A DNA stretch of 64,000 nt from Saccharomycopsis malanga (Eukaryota; Ascomycota; Saccharomycetes; Ascoideales; Saccharomycopsidaceae): the NCBI GenBank assembly GCA_004014935.1, contig CP025323.1, positions 1,922,001 to 1,986,000 of the forward strand, written 5' to 3'. The notes under the pieces are model-generated. The model made no database searches. It saw only the letters and a list, made by a program, of their open reading frames with translations, and was not told where the DNA came from. Made by a program: the position numbers and the translations under genes. Shown here one piece after another: positions 1 through 10,677 of this stretch. How positions within the stretch are numbered: position 1 is the first letter of the stretch; every line of letters starts with the position of its first letter.

Positions 1-942
1 TGTAGGCGCTGGTGGATGCACTGTCCGTCCATTGTTAACCAGACCTGTACTGCCTATTCTGGCTGTTACTTTTCCTCTTAAAGAACCAAACCGTTTCTTT
101 GGCTCTTGAGATATTAATGCTGCTGCTGCTGCTGGCTGTGGCGGTGGTGGAGCAGATGCTACTGCTGCTGATGATGCTGTTGCTGCTGCTACAGGATTGC
201 TGTATGATCCTACGGCATTAATTGCATCATGATGTGCTACAGACGCTGGTGTTGACACACCAGCTGTATTGGATCCAGCCAATTGAGGCCCACCATTGAT
301 AGGCCCGGAAATGTTCTTCTTTTTACTGAATTTAGACGATAATGAGCTAAATAATGACTTTTTCGATGACTTGTCTTGCTCATTGGAAGGAATGGTCGAT
401 AACGACTTGTTATCACTGCTCACAGAGCTCCTCCGCTTCAACTGGTGATCCGCCAGATCAACGGACCGTCTTGTTAACGTGGACGAAAGACTAGAAGACC
501 GACTACGGTTACGAGATGACGTCTTGTTGAGAGCCAGTGTATGTGTTAAATATTCCTGTTCAGCAGCAGTAGCCCCGTCTTCTGGTTGTGAGGTGTTTCC
601 AATAACTGATTGATGCTCGGAAATCACCGGCGCAGTTGCCTGTTGACTCTGAAGCTGTTGCTGATGATTCTGCTGAACTTGAGGCATACTTTGCGTCTGG
701 TTCTGCCGCTGTAAAGCTTCCGATTGCTGTTCATTAGAACCGTCAGGCCCATTACTGTTTTCTTGTACCACTCGCATAGCTTCCCCGGGAGAAGGAATAA
801 CCGGAGCTTTGGGCGACTTTAGCTTCTGATCAAAACCCTCATTGGCAGCACCTTTACCATGTTTCTTGATCTTGCCTCTAAATATCCAGTCAACATCACC
901 ATTAGAAACACCAGTATCGCTTTGGGTTGGTGGTTTGGACAT
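1..942 (-). CDS. Partial low-complexity protein, N-terminal 314 residues
   Basis: An open frame runs on the minus strand from the ATG at 942 off the left edge of the window, so the C-terminus is missing. The start (MSKPPTQSDTGVSNGDVDWI) is followed by a short basic stretch (FRGKIKKHGKG). After that come long Gln-, Ser- and Ala-rich segments, a Ser/Arg-rich block around residues 145-180, a Ser/Lys block near 190-215, an Ala/Pro run near 250-275, and a basic segment ending at the edge. No catalytic domain or membrane segment is visible. The composition resembles disordered yeast signalling or polarity proteins, but I do not recognise the family. The ATG is the first in frame, and the DNA before it is AT-rich tandem repeat, which supports the start. 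Confidence 0.75.
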   Translation of the reverse strand, partial: MSKPPTQSDTGVSNGDVDWIFRGKIKKHGKGAANEGFDQKLKSPKAPVIPSPGEAMRVVQENSNGPDGSNEQQSEALQRQNQTQSMPQVQQNHQQQLQSQQATAPVISEHQSVIGNTSQPEDGATAAEQEYLTHTLALNKTSSRNRSRSSSLSSTLTRRSVDLADHQLKRRSSVSSDNKSLSTIPSNEQDKSSKKSLFSSLSSKFSKKKNISGPINGGPQLAGSNTAGVSTPASVAHHDAINAVGSYSNPVAAATASSAAVASAPPPPQPAAAAALISQEPKKRFGSLRGKVTARIGSTGLVNNGRTVHPPAPT

Positions 943-954
943 GGTAATTATTGC

Positions 955-1075
955 TGTTATGTTTGGTTATGTTTGGTTATATTTTGATTATATTTTGATT
1001 ATATTTTGATTATATTTTGGGTTATATTTTGAGTTATATTTTTAACTATATTTTTGACTATATTTTTGATTACTA
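955..1075. repeat. Degenerate 11-13 bp AT-rich tandem repeat in a promoter
   Basis: About ten units of the type TTATATTTTGA lie immediately upstream of the minus-strand gene ending at 942. Early units read GGTTATGTTT and later ones TATATTTTTGAC, so the array is diverged. It occupies the likely 5' UTR or core promoter of that gene. Confidence 0.8.
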
Positions 1076-2054
1076 TAGTACGTTCAACCAATGATGTTCG
1101 TCTCTTAACCGCTGATATTTCTATACTTTCATATGGCTATCAAATTGCCATCGAGATTCTATGGACAAACGCCGGGAGAAAACGGCGGCCAAGTGCAAAT
1201 ATGAAATGACACTTGCAATAACACAAACTCGGCTTGATCAAATCACAATTAACTATAATAATAAACCAACTTTATCCTATATCATCACTTTCTGATAGTT
1301 TTAAAACTAGAACAACGTTTCAACGTGGTCTTGGTACTTAATATGGGAGTGCGGATAGTGATAAATGTGGTGTGGCAAATCGAGTTGGATTGGATGGTTT
1401 TTTCACCGGGTAGTTCCGGGGATTACGGACTATCATCTTCTATGGGTCGGTTGTTTAAGAGATTTGATGGTGTGTTTTGATTGGTTTAGAGCTGTTGAAT
1501 TTTGCTGTTGCTCTAAAAGGCGATTATAATGGCTAGGTTTTGTAGGGGGTAATAAGTGTTAGTTTTTGTAGTAGGCAAATTGCAGGTTGGATGTTAACAT
1601 GAAGACTAAGTATGGGTCAATTGAATGGTAATTACTCATAGTATTGTAAGATATAGCGACTTTTGTTCAGTAGGCGAATATTCAACAAGAGGAGATAAAA
1701 AGATGTGGGTGATTGATATATATATATATTTATAGCCAAGTATTTTTGCCGTTTTATTTGTGTATAACTATATTATTACTGTGATAATACTACATGTCAA
1801 GCCCAGTATACTATCACTGGTTGATATCTGTTTGTATTGAGATGGTGTGGATGTAACGCTAGAGAATGATAAATATAAATCGTACATTGTACATTTAAAC
1901 AAACATTTCGATTTATTGCTGTTTGGTTGCTTACTAGCATTCATAATTAATCATTAGGTTATGTAAAACAATATAAAATACAAATCGCCAAACATAAACT
2001 AATAAACATACAGATCACCAAACAATAAACTTATTAACACACAAATCACAAACA
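1076..2054. other. Intergenic: promoter of the left-edge gene and 3' flank of PHR1
   Basis: No coding frame of interest. It includes a short TATATATATATATT run near 1717-1731 and the AT-rich 3' flank of the photolyase gene. I see no RNA gene and no copy of the dispersed repeats here. Confidence 0.6.
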
Positions 2055-3710
2055 TCACCCTCTAACCGCCTTGTATCTTTCCAAGGCACGTTCTCTGGTT
2101 TGAGAATGGTCCACTATAGGCCTAGGATAGCCATTCTTTTCTGCCACTTCGTGTGCCCCGTATTCGTAAGGATTATGTATAGCTTTCCCCTCAATTTCTT
2201 TCAATTCAGGGACCCATTTGCGGATGTAATCTCCTCCCTTATCGAATTTCTCAGATTGGGTCCAAGGGTTGAAGATACGAAAGTAAGGTTGGGGATCTAC
2301 ACCCACACCAGAGCTAAAGCCCCAGCCTCCATTATTTGAAGCAAAGTCTGCGTCTACCAAATGCTCCAAGAAGTATCTTTCGCCATACCTCCAATCAATC
2401 AACAAGTTTTTGGAAAGAAAACTGGCTACAACCATTCTGGTACGATTATGGAGATAACCGGTGGCGTTTAATTGGCGCATGGCTGCATCTATAAGTGGAT
2501 ATCCTGTCTTTCCTTCACACCATCGTTCAAAGTGTTCTCGGTTATACTCCCATTGGAGGTCTTCGTATTCAAGCGAAAACGGTTTGAACATCACCACGTA
2601 TGGCCAATTCACAATGACATGTTTATAGAAATCGCGCCAAGCAACCTGACGGATCCACTCTGTAATTCCCAGTGGTCCTTTGTCAAGCTGCTGAACCAAC
2701 TTGTTTTCCACAATTAGACGAACAATAGAGCGAGCAGCAATGGTTCCTGAAGCCAAATGCCGGCTAACATGAGACGTTTGGTCGGTTTCTATATTATTAC
2801 GTTCGTCGGCATAATGCTTTATTCTATCTGATTTAATGAATTCCAATACTTGCTTTTTAGCCTCATGTTCCCCAAAGGTCCAATATTTATCAAAGAAGTC
2901 CTGTTGGTCATCATTGAGTTTGTATTGTTTTGGAATTGATGGGATTTTGGATCCTTCAAACAAGTGTTTTAATTCCTTTTTCATATCATTGCCTTCTGGA
3001 CTCTTATATTCAGCAATCCCATCGTTCTTTTCCTCCTTCAAATAGGCAATCCATGCTTTATACCATGGGGAAAACACAGCGTATTGTGTGCCTTTGCTTT
3101 TGGTCTTCAATTTGCCTGGAATCACCACACAAGTATCATGCTGAGGATGGAAACTAATGTCCTTATTACGAGTCAAATCTGTAAAGAGTCGCAACTCGTC
3201 CACCTCATATTGGATATTGCCAAATAGATGGCTTATATTGTTTTTCTTCAAAAACTCCACTATCGACGTGCTAATATCCCGTTTATGCTCCACATTCAAT
3301 ACATAAAGTGGTATCTTCTTTCTTAACAAATCCTCCTTCAATACCTGCAACGATCTAAGCTGGTATTGGAGCTGGAAACTGCTAATCGAATGAGACGCTA
3401 GATCCTCTAAACAATACACCCAGAATGTCACTAATGGCACATTGTTTGCCTTGGCAAACTTGCCAGCCTCACTAAGTCCATGATTATCCCATTGCCGTAA
3501 GTCTCGAGTAAATAAATGTGCTGCCCCCGTAGCTTTGGCATCACTACGTTGTTTCTCTGTATCCTCAAGGGCCTTTACAAGAACGGCCATAGGTTTGTTC
3601 TCATCATGAGTATACTTCCGTAAAGCTGCCCTAGCATCAAGCTTATTTGGATAAAAAGGACTGGTGAAACTGCCCAATTGCTCCAATTTGATCTTCTTTG
3701 GCACAGGCAT
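2055..3710 (-). CDS. PHR1: Deoxyribodipyrimidine photolyase (class I CPD photolyase)
   Basis: The product (551 aa) is a flavin-dependent DNA repair enzyme that uses blue light to split cyclobutane pyrimidine dimers in the nucleus and probably mitochondria. The N-terminal alpha/beta antenna domain includes HLFTRDLRQWDNHGL near residue 70. The C-terminal FAD and DNA-binding domain carries WIRQVAWRDFYKHV near 350, RWCEGKTGYPLIDAAMRQL near 395-415, and DADFASNNGGWGFSSGVGVD near 450-470, ending the motif block with FRIFNPWTQSEKFD. Length is close to S. cerevisiae Phr1 (565 aa). The ATG at 3710 is the first in frame. The gene is intact. Nothing upstream clearly shows a damage-response element. Confidence 0.95.
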   Translation of the reverse strand: MPVPKKIKLEQLGSFTSPFYPNKLDARAALRKYTHDENKPMAVLVKALEDTEKQRSDAKATGAAHLFTRDLRQWDNHGLSEAGKFAKANNVPLVTFWVYCLEDLASHSISSFQLQYQLRSLQVLKEDLLRKKIPLYVLNVEHKRDISTSIVEFLKKNNISHLFGNIQYEVDELRLFTDLTRNKDISFHPQHDTCVVIPGKLKTKSKGTQYAVFSPWYKAWIAYLKEEKNDGIAEYKSPEGNDMKKELKHLFEGSKIPSIPKQYKLNDDQQDFFDKYWTFGEHEAKKQVLEFIKSDRIKHYADERNNIETDQTSHVSRHLASGTIAARSIVRLIVENKLVQQLDKGPLGITEWIRQVAWRDFYKHVIVNWPYVVMFKPFSLEYEDLQWEYNREHFERWCEGKTGYPLIDAAMRQLNATGYLHNRTRMVVASFLSKNLLIDWRYGERYFLEHLVDADFASNNGGWGFSSGVGVDPQPYFRIFNPWTQSEKFDKGGDYIRKWVPELKEIEGKAIHNPYEYGAHEVAEKNGYPRPIVDHSQTRERALERYKAVRG

Positions 3711-4728
3711 AGTATGATCAAAAATACAGAAGCCCAGTATATATCTGTTTTCTAATCTAAAAATTAATATATCCCAACTGTCCTACTTTTATACCTTATT
3801 GTTGCTATCGACTAGACCAAACGCAACCAGGATTGAAACGACTCCTTCATTTCTAATGGCAATCCTGATGTCAGAATTAAAGTTTTCCTATTTGAACCAA
3901 GCTTGCTTACTGGGTAGTGATCAATGTAATAATCACTGGCCAGTCCAAATGCTAGTAACACACATATATGTAAGAAACATGTTTTCTCTGTAAATTGTAC
4001 TACACTATAATATGTAGAGTCAGTCTGATGAAAAAGGTTACTATTGGAGAGCAATGTTACATGAGATCCAATGTACAATACATTCTTGTGTAGTCTCGAA
4101 GTTGTCAAATATATGATTGATTGACATGCTGAAGATATTGCCTATAATCACAAGAAGTTTATAAAGTTGATTGCATTGTAATTTTACTTTTCTTATGTTT
4201 CGAGCATTTTATATAGTGTAAGACATGTATTAATTGCGTAAATGATATACCAGCAGTATTGAAGTATGTATTTGCAGCGTAAACTTGGTGTATGACAATA
4301 TAATTATTCTCATCTTTTTGGTATAATATAAATGCTAAAAAGGTTGCTGAAATCAAGAAAGTCACCCTAACCAAAAACACTACAAATACTTAGCAATTTA
4401 CATTCCTAATAGTACAAACTATGTTTTTTATAGGCTGATAAAAGCCAGCTTTGAATAATAATATTTTATATTTCGAGCCCAGTGAATATCAGTTTTGTTC
4501 AATAAATATCAGTTTCGTACCAGCTTTTTATGTAAATAATGAATAAACTAATCAAACTCTCCTTTTAAAGCCATTTATGGCAATTCTCTATAATTAGCTT
4601 AGCATATTAAAAGAATGATAAAATAACCAAGTTTACCGCTACCAAAATTACTACTCCAGTCTGTTATATTCGACAACACAAATCAGAATTCTGCTTAAAA
4701 CGTTCAAAATGAGCCAATAGTGCCTTTC
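3711..4728. other. Intergenic between PHR1 and the LRR-RING gene
   Basis: About 1 kb of AT-rich sequence holding the PHR1 promoter and the 3' flank of the next minus-strand gene. The only structure recognised is a 3' fragment of dispersed repeat family S at 4454-4521. Short open frames on both strands have no protein-like composition. Confidence 0.6.
4454..4521 (-). repeat. Family S tRNA-like SINE, 3'-end fragment
   Basis: Read on minus, the segment contains the family S 3' signature: GAAACTGATAT, then ACTGGGCTCGAAATATAAAA, then an ATT-rich tail (AATAATAATATTTTATATTT on plus). The tRNA-like head is missing, so this is a 5'-truncated or decayed copy. The ATCAGTTT motif is present twice, suggesting a small internal duplication. 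Confidence 0.7.
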
Positions 4729-6393
4729 TTAAACGCTACATTCTTCAACAATATGTGATATTCTCTCCACTTGATTGTAAATCTGGTCCCATTTACCATA
4801 GTCATGATTAAGCTTTGTCAATATCTGTTTATCAAAAATGTCCAACACATTGCTGGAGACGATTTCTCCAAACGGCCTATTGCAAAAGTAACAAGTGTTT
4901 TTAGTATAGCAGTCGTTACAATGTGAGCATAAACCGTGTCCACAAGATGAATAGAAGAGTCTTGTTTTAGAGCCAGTGTAGGGCTCCAAACATATTGGAC
5001 AAGGGTCTTGATAATGGCTTTGGAAAACGTGTAGTACTTTGGAGCTGAATAACACTGCAGATTTTTGATACAATTGTTCCAAGGATAATTCCACAGGCTG
5101 GAGCATATCTGACAATGTCAAAAGCAAATTTTGGTCTTTCAACTTTGCTAAGGTTTGCTCAAACTTGTCATTGTGTGTTTCCTGGCAAAGAATAATGTAA
5201 TCGTTCAATGGAAATAGCCCTATAATGTTTAATTTCACGACAAGGTCTGGGCTTTGGACAAGGATCCTGTATAGGGTTGACATGTACTGGGTTTTCGCCT
5301 CAATAAGCGTTTCTTTGGTCAGAAGGATCTCTTTGATATAGTTGAATACTTGAACTGTTTTTTCATGGTATTCTACTTTGATAATCTTGGCATGGGCTTT
5401 GGTAAAATACAATAGCCCTTGGTTAATGAGGTTTGTGTTTCTTTCAGAGTTGAAAATAAGCAAATGGGCAAATTCAAATGTTTCCAAGCCGCTATTGGTG
5501 CAAATGAATTTGTCAAGATGAGCCAAAGTGTTGATGTCAAAGTCAGGACCAAAATAAACATTTGGACTGTTTTGCACCATAAAACAGGTCAATTGCTGAA
5601 AATCCACATTTCTGTCAACATCTACAAGGGCAAGTTTAGGGTTGTAACCCAATTGTACGCTTTGTAGCTTCAGATTGGCTATTCTGACACGCTTCAACTG
5701 TTCACATCTGATAGCCGTTAGCTGTTCCAAGTTGTGAAACCTATCCAATTCCAATACAGCCAAGGAATCGCACTCGCTAAGAGCCAAGATTTGCAAACCA
5801 GGAGCTGTCAATTGGAATTCTGGCAAATTGGTTTGATCAATCATACATTTTTCCAAACTAGTATAGTTTTCCAGATACCCAAAGCCTTGAAAAGAGGCGC
5901 ATTCAGTAATTTTGAGCAGTTTTACCGCGAAAACGTGTTCCATATTGAGGTTTTGCAAAGAACGACAATGGTCAATAGAGATGGATTCCAAAGACAGTTT
6001 GGAGTTTTCGTCATCAATGTGAGTCAAGTTTTTGTTCACATTGACAGTCAATGTATGTAAATTTGAGCAGTTTCTCAACTTCAAACTGGTCAAACTTTCA
6101 CATTTGTAGATATAAAGTTCTTGTAAGCTTTTCAAGTCCACCACCAATTCTGGTTCTATAAACAGTTGGAATATCTTCAATGTTTGCAATTTTGGAAACG
6201 TTTTCCCCATAAACTGGATTTTCGTATTGATATTAAAGTCAACATTCCGTATATATAACGTCTCTACATTGGAAAACACAGTAGAAGATGCAAGTGGAAA
6301 CTTTGTCTCTTCAATATCCAGAATCGTTAATGTTTTCATCTCTTCTATCCCATAAATCGACACATTATCATTATTCAAGTTGTATTCCGTCAT
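4729..6393 (-). CDS. Leucine-rich-repeat protein with C-terminal RING finger
   Basis: Product of 554 aa if the ATG at 6393 is used; the frame is open a little further upstream but has no earlier ATG before a stop. Residues from about 30 to 300 form irregular leucine-rich repeats of about 20-24 residues (for example LKITECASFQGF and LQILALSECDSLAVLELDRF). Near residues 461-506 is a complete C3HC4 RING: CPIC, 15 residues, CGHGLC, SHC, NDC and finally CYFC. RING proteins usually act as E3 ubiquitin ligases, and the LRR part would be the substrate-recognition half. I do not recognise a named yeast orthologue, so substrate and location are unknown. A spliced upstream first exon cannot be excluded. 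Confidence 0.8.
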   Translation of the reverse strand: MTEYNLNNDNVSIYGIEEMKTLTILDIEETKFPLASSTVFSNVETLYIRNVDFNINTKIQFMGKTFPKLQTLKIFQLFIEPELVVDLKSLQELYIYKCESLTSLKLRNCSNLHTLTVNVNKNLTHIDDENSKLSLESISIDHCRSLQNLNMEHVFAVKLLKITECASFQGFGYLENYTSLEKCMIDQTNLPEFQLTAPGLQILALSECDSLAVLELDRFHNLEQLTAIRCEQLKRVRIANLKLQSVQLGYNPKLALVDVDRNVDFQQLTCFMVQNSPNVYFGPDFDINTLAHLDKFICTNSGLETFEFAHLLIFNSERNTNLINQGLLYFTKAHAKIIKVEYHEKTVQVFNYIKEILLTKETLIEAKTQYMSTLYRILVQSPDLVVKLNIIGLFPLNDYIILCQETHNDKFEQTLAKLKDQNLLLTLSDMLQPVELSLEQLYQKSAVLFSSKVLHVFQSHYQDPCPICLEPYTGSKTRLFYSSCGHGLCSHCNDCYTKNTCYFCNRPFGEIVSSNVLDIFDKQILTKLNHDYGKWDQIYNQVERISHIVEECSV

Positions 6394-7497
6394 CTTGTCA
6401 TGGCCTGCTACATTGACCAAAGCTGGAAGCCAGATTTGGACAGTTTATATAGCTTCTAGTAATCATTGCTCGCAGTAATCGTCATATTCAAAGACAATAG
6501 TACGCCGTGCCAAAGACACGGGTATTTCCAAATCCGTTGATTAGTAGGTGATAGTGGTAACTGGTGATTTGTATGTAGTCGTATAAATTACTTTATTGGA
6601 ATATATATATCAATACGATGAACTGTAAATAGTGTAGGTTTCAATATTAGTTTTAGACTTTATTTGAGAAGAGATATGCACAGCGTAAAGTGATTATTAG
6701 TATATAAACTGATACTGAACCAGATTGCTAGTAATGGGGTCCTGAATACTATAAATCTTAAACTTGATTCATCTAAATCGCATAGCTATACTGAATTCAC
6801 AGTGTTTTAAAACTGTCCCCGCGTACACAACGATTCCACGTCAGGAAAATGGTATTACAATGTTAATATTTTAATATTTCGAGCTCAGTACATCACAGTT
6901 TCGTATAAACGCGCCATGTCTAGAGGAATTTGGTAAAACACAATGGGATAAACCCAGTAATACCCATTTAAATATAATCGACTCACTCCGCCAGGTCTTT
7001 TTCTCTTCTCAAAGAATACTGAGCCATCCTGCCCAGCGGCTATTATTTCAATAAGTAGTAACAATAAATAACAGTAATCAGCGATAAACTAAGGTAACAG
7101 CAATAAATTACAACCATTGGCGACAAAAGTCTCTGTTGGCGCTAAATTCGATCCTCAACGTAACAATTCCGAGCAAAAGAGTGATTTTCTCAAGTTCACT
7201 AGACCAGTTCAGTAAGAAACCACCAAAGGCAATTAAAATGGCTATTATTTAATCTACAATACTCTAAAATTGATCATTAGCACATACACTTCCAGCTGGA
7301 CTAGTCCTGTTAGATTCTACCATTTATTTGTCATTCTTCTCATGCAATTGATCTATTTTTTTCAGACATGCTGGCCCTTAGCCATTAGTCACTTTTCCTA
7401 TGTCTCGTTGAATAGAAAAACTACCTTAATTCTACAAGTACTCTTCACAAATTATACCATTCATTTGCAATATCTAATCTAAAAATATGTATCAGCA
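6394..7497. other. Intergenic upstream of the LRR-RING gene
   Basis: Contains the promoter of the LRR-RING gene and the 3' flank of the ETF-alpha gene, with a nearly complete family S copy at 6865-7040. Nothing else recognisable. Confidence 0.6.
6865..7040 (-). mobile_element. Family S tRNA-like SINE, near full-length short form
   Basis: Read on minus it starts GCCGCTGGGCAGGATGGCTC. It contains an A-box-like TGGCTCAGTAT (plus 7016-7026) and, about 35 bp on, a weak B-box-like GAGTCGATTAT (plus 6974-6984). Next come the conserved middle (GGGTTTATCCC and TTTTACCAA), the signature GGCGCGTTTATACGAAACTG, and the end GTACTGAGCTCGAAATATTA with an AT-rich tail. About 176 bp. It lacks the second tRNA-like head module seen in other copies. 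Target-site duplications are not clear here. Confidence 0.75.
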
Positions 7498-8538
7498 CTA
7501 CTTCTTTGCCTCGTTAATTTTCTCGGTTAATTTTGGGACTATTTCAAAAATGTCACCAACCAAACCGTAGTCAGCAACGTTGAAAATAGGCGAGTCCTTT
7601 TCCTTATTAATGGCTACAATGACTTTAGAATCCTTCATTCCTGCCAAATGTTGGATAGCACCAGAGATTCCAAGAGCAATATACAAATCCGGGGCGACGA
7701 TTTTACCGGTTTGGCCGACTTGTAAAGAGTTGTCAACGAATCCGGCATCGACCGCAGCTCTAGAGGCACCCACAGCAGCATTAAGAGATTTTGCCAAAGG
7801 TTCTATGATTTCGTCAAATTTTTCCTTGGATCCCAAAGCACGTCCACCTGAAACAACTACTTTAGCAGAACCCAAATCCGGGCGGTCAGATTTGACTACA
7901 TTTTCGCCTATCCATTCTGGAGCGTTCTCCACGTCCTGGTTAGCTTGTACGACTTGCTGTACGTTAACTTCTTTTGATGCCGAGGCAAGTTGAAGAGGTT
8001 CAAAAGCAGAGGATCTGACGGAAGCCAAGATCAAGGCGTCGTTTGACTTGACCGTAGCAATGGCATTTCCGGCATAGATGAATCTCCGGAAAGTTTGGGA
8101 GTCTTCTATGGCAATGATGTCGGTTATTGGTTGGACATCCAACTTGCTAGCAACTCTAGGCAAGAGCGATTTTCCAGTAAAGGAAGATGGAACAAAAAAA
8201 TGTGAAAAATCGTTCTTTTTGTCAGCAAGAAGCTCACTTACCAATGGTGCAACTTGTTCTGGTAAGTAATGGTTGTATTTTTCATTTTCAGCCACCAAAA
8301 CTTTTTCAAACAACGAATTTTCAAGTCTAGAAATCTGTTCCTTAGCCACAGCAGCAGATCCCTCGCCTAATAGTAATGTAGTCACTGGTTGATTCAACTT
8401 GATTGCTGCTTGAAGAGCAGACAACGACCCAGCAGTAACTTGGCCATTATGAGTCTCGACAAACGCCAATGTCGATGCAAACTTACAAAGACGTAGCCGT
8501 GATACACCCCGAAATAAAGACTGACCGGTAAAGAACAT
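7498..8538 (-). CDS. AIM45: Electron transfer flavoprotein subunit alpha, mitochondrial
   Basis: Product of 346 aa. ETF-alpha and ETF-beta form a matrix FAD heterodimer that passes electrons from dehydrogenases towards the ubiquinone pool. The first 20 or so residues ([20 protein letters not shown]) are basic and hydroxylated like a mitochondrial presequence. The N-terminal ETF domain spans roughly 24-190. The C-terminal FAD-binding domain contains [10 protein letters not shown] near 230, [11 protein letters not shown] near 258, [20 protein letters not shown] near 275-295 and [10 protein letters not shown] near 322. These are the expected family motifs, and length matches the yeast Aim45 protein (344 aa). 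Confidence 0.95.
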   Translation of the reverse strand: MFFTGQSLFRGVSRLRLCKFASTLAFVETHNGQVTAGSLSALQAAIKLNQPVTTLLLGEGSAAVAKEQISRLENSLFEKVLVAENEKYNHYLPEQVAPLVSELLADKKNDFSHFFVPSSFTGKSLLPRVASKLDVQPITDIIAIEDSQTFRRFIYAGNAIATVKSNDALILASVRSSAFEPLQLASASKEVNVQQVVQANQDVENAPEWIGENVVKSDRPDLGSAKVVVSGGRALGSKEKFDEIIEPLAKSLNAAVGASRAAVDAGFVDNSLQVGQTGKIVAPDLYIALGISGAIQHLAGMKDSKVIVAINKEKDSPIFNVADYGLVGDIFEIVPKLTEKINEAKK

Positions 8539-8639
8539 TTTTGTTGTTGTATAGACCAGATTTGAATTATTTAGTATGAGTAATTTAGCACGGAATTTTA
8601 TGGGGTTTGGAATTTTTCAGCCTCGGTGCGATCGTGAAA

Positions 8640-8945
8640 ATGATGATAATAATAGTAATATCTTTTATTTCCAGCTCAGCACATTCCATAAAAATGATAC
8701 CAATAATAAAAATTATTTGTAGGATGGGATTGTGGTTGAATGGCTTAGAATTAGGATTGTAAAGGATGTTTTTATATAATGATGAAAATGTTTTATATTC
8801 TGTATTCGCGTTATGTCTAAGGGGATTGTAAAAAAAACCCCAATAATATTTAATCATAATCGACTCACCTTTGAGTCTATTTTTCTTAGAGAGTATGGTA
8901 AATTATCCTGTCAGTTCTATTACGAGAGCCATCCTGCCCAGCAGC
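8640..8945 (-). mobile_element. Family S SINE, diverged longer copy
   Basis: On minus the head GCTGCTGGGCAGGATGGCTC is followed by a second tRNA-like module (GACAGGATAATTTACC). The B-box-like GAGTCGATTATGATTAA comes next, then an internal stretch including GACATAACGCG and an unrelated or expanded AT-rich segment. The diverged end is GTGCTGAGCTGGAAATAAAA with an ATT/ATC-rich tail (plus 8641-8665). About 306 bp. The extra length lies between the GCG motif and the tail. Confidence 0.65.
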
Positions 8946-9615
8946 TAATTTAACTTTATTGCTGAATTTATATATATCCATTTACGTAGTCTATATTATC
9001 AGGTTTTGGTAACTACGATATAAAACCAATAACAATTCGTTTGAAATATCATTTCGACTCAGCTCTGGTTATTTAATTTTCTGGCTTGAATATTTGTACA
9101 ATTACTTAGTCTTATAGTATGGAATATACTAAATTTTCAGTTTCAGGCACTCAATTGGTATCTGAAGATTAACCATTATTGGCCCATAGGTGATTCGCAC
9201 TAATTTTCTTACAAGTATTATGAACACATATTATACATTTCGAAACAAAACTCGTATATTAGTCGAATTATGGGCAATTATCACGATAATTCGATAAAAG
9301 TTGATATAATACCATTTATATTGAAAAAAGTTGATATAATACCATTTATATTGGAAAAAGTTGATATAATACCATTTATATTGAAAAAAACTGACACATT
9401 ACGATTTATATTGGAAAAACACTGACATATTATCATCTATGTTTGAAAACTGATATTTCACCATTTATATTTGAATGATTTTACAAGACTCAAAGACTTT
9501 ATATAGTATAGTTTATTATGTCCGTCGGAACGGTGCACGCACTATATAGATAAATGGTGGTTGTACTACTAAGCGACCTTTACACACACTAGACCACTAC
9601 GAGTTGAAGAGCAGG
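8946..9615. other. Promoter region of UBX4 with minisatellite
   Basis: The AT-rich region upstream of UBX4. It carries a six-unit 30-bp minisatellite (9301-9474, listed separately). No coding frame or RNA gene recognised. Confidence 0.6.
9301..9474. repeat. 30-bp minisatellite, six units, upstream of UBX4
   Basis: Units start at 9301, 9331, 9361, 9391 and about 9421 and 9449. The first three are nearly identical (TTGATATAATACCATTTATA then TTGRAAAAAG); the last three are diverged. The array ends about 140 bp before the start codon, so it sits in the promoter. Confidence 0.9.
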
Positions 9616-10677
9616 ATGGCAAACAGTGTGAATGTGAAGGTCCAGGTTGTTGGTCTGGGATTCGATGGCCCTAGCCTGACATTTGTGAGCAAATTTGAGT
9701 CATCAGTGTCGATATTGAGTATTTTGGAAAAGTTTGAGGAGAAGAATGGGGTGGCGTTATTAAGCAGGAAACCAACAGTACAAATATTGACTAAACAAGC
9801 CTCTGAGGATGAATTGAGTCGTTCATTAGCACATTATGGTATTGATAAAGGAAGTTGTGTTTTGAGGGTTAGTTTTAAACAAGATGTTAAAAATATTGTA
9901 GCAAATAAGGCAGAACCAAGTAAAAATGCGGAACAAATTCCGAAAAGCGTTGAAATGCCTCATGATGGACCAATTGAACCTTCGTTTGAAGTGTTTAAAT
10001 CATCGAGCGAGCGTAAGGATCCTGAGGCGGCAAAAAACCACGACATGGTGACTGATGTAGATATGACAATAGAAGATGCAAGAAGATATCAGGAAATATT
10101 GAAGAATAAAGCCAACGCCCAGAGCGACTATGTACGCCAAAAGTTGAAAAAAGAAGCAGAACAACAGAAAGATGTAAAAGAGTTGAAAAAGCAAGTTTTG
10201 CTTCGCATAAAGTTCCCTGACGGTTCTTTGACACAGCTCAAATTCAATTCAAACAATACAATCCAAGAAATGCTTATTTTTATCAACAATAGCATTCTAT
10301 TCAAACCTGACTTCCACTACAACCTTGTAATTCCCCAGTTCCATTACACCGCTGCCCACCGTGGTAAACGACACGCTCCGGAAAAGAATGACAATATATA
10401 CCATAAAGATATAGTAAACAATAATCAGGATGTTCTTTCCAAAGCTCTTCTGGAGTACAGCCAAGCTAGCTTTATTTTCGAACTCTTGAAACAAGACGGA
10501 AAGATCGATACCTCCTACAAAGGCCCATTTTTGAAACAAGATGTGCCTGCACAAGCAATGGAGAAGCTTGTCGCCGATTATTCCAACGAGTCGCTTGCAA
10601 GCACTCTGGAAAATACTGTAAAAAAGCCACAGGTCGCGAGAAAGGTTCCTAAGTGGCTCAAGTTGGGGAAAAATTAG
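9616..10677 (+). CDS. UBX4: UBX-domain protein, Cdc48 cofactor of the Ubx4/ASPL type
   Basis: Product of 353 aa from the ATG at 9616 (MANSVNVKVQVVGLGFDGPS). The N-terminal ~80 residues look like the ubiquitin-like domain of the ASPL/TUG/Ubx4 family. A charged, helical linker near 140-185 (MTIEDARRYQEILKNKANAQ, then KLKKEAEQQKDVKELKKQ) leads into a UBX-type fold from about 190 to 290 (VLLRIKFPDGSLTQLKFNSN). The C-terminus is short and basic. Ubx4-type proteins recruit or regulate the Cdc48/p97 segregase in ER-associated degradation. The linker-plus-UBX arrangement and overall length support this assignment, though homology is loose and the exact orthologue is inferred. Confidence 0.75.
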   Translation: MANSVNVKVQVVGLGFDGPSLTFVSKFESSVSILSILEKFEEKNGVALLSRKPTVQILTKQASEDELSRSLAHYGIDKGSCVLRVSFKQDVKNIVANKAEPSKNAEQIPKSVEMPHDGPIEPSFEVFKSSSERKDPEAAKNHDMVTDVDMTIEDARRYQEILKNKANAQSDYVRQKLKKEAEQQKDVKELKKQVLLRIKFPDGSLTQLKFNSNNTIQEMLIFINNSILFKPDFHYNLVIPQFHYTAAHRGKRHAPEKNDNIYHKDIVNNNQDVLSKALLEYSQASFIFELLKQDGKIDTSYKGPFLKQDVPAQAMEKLVADYSNESLASTLENTVKKPQVARKVPKWLKLGKN

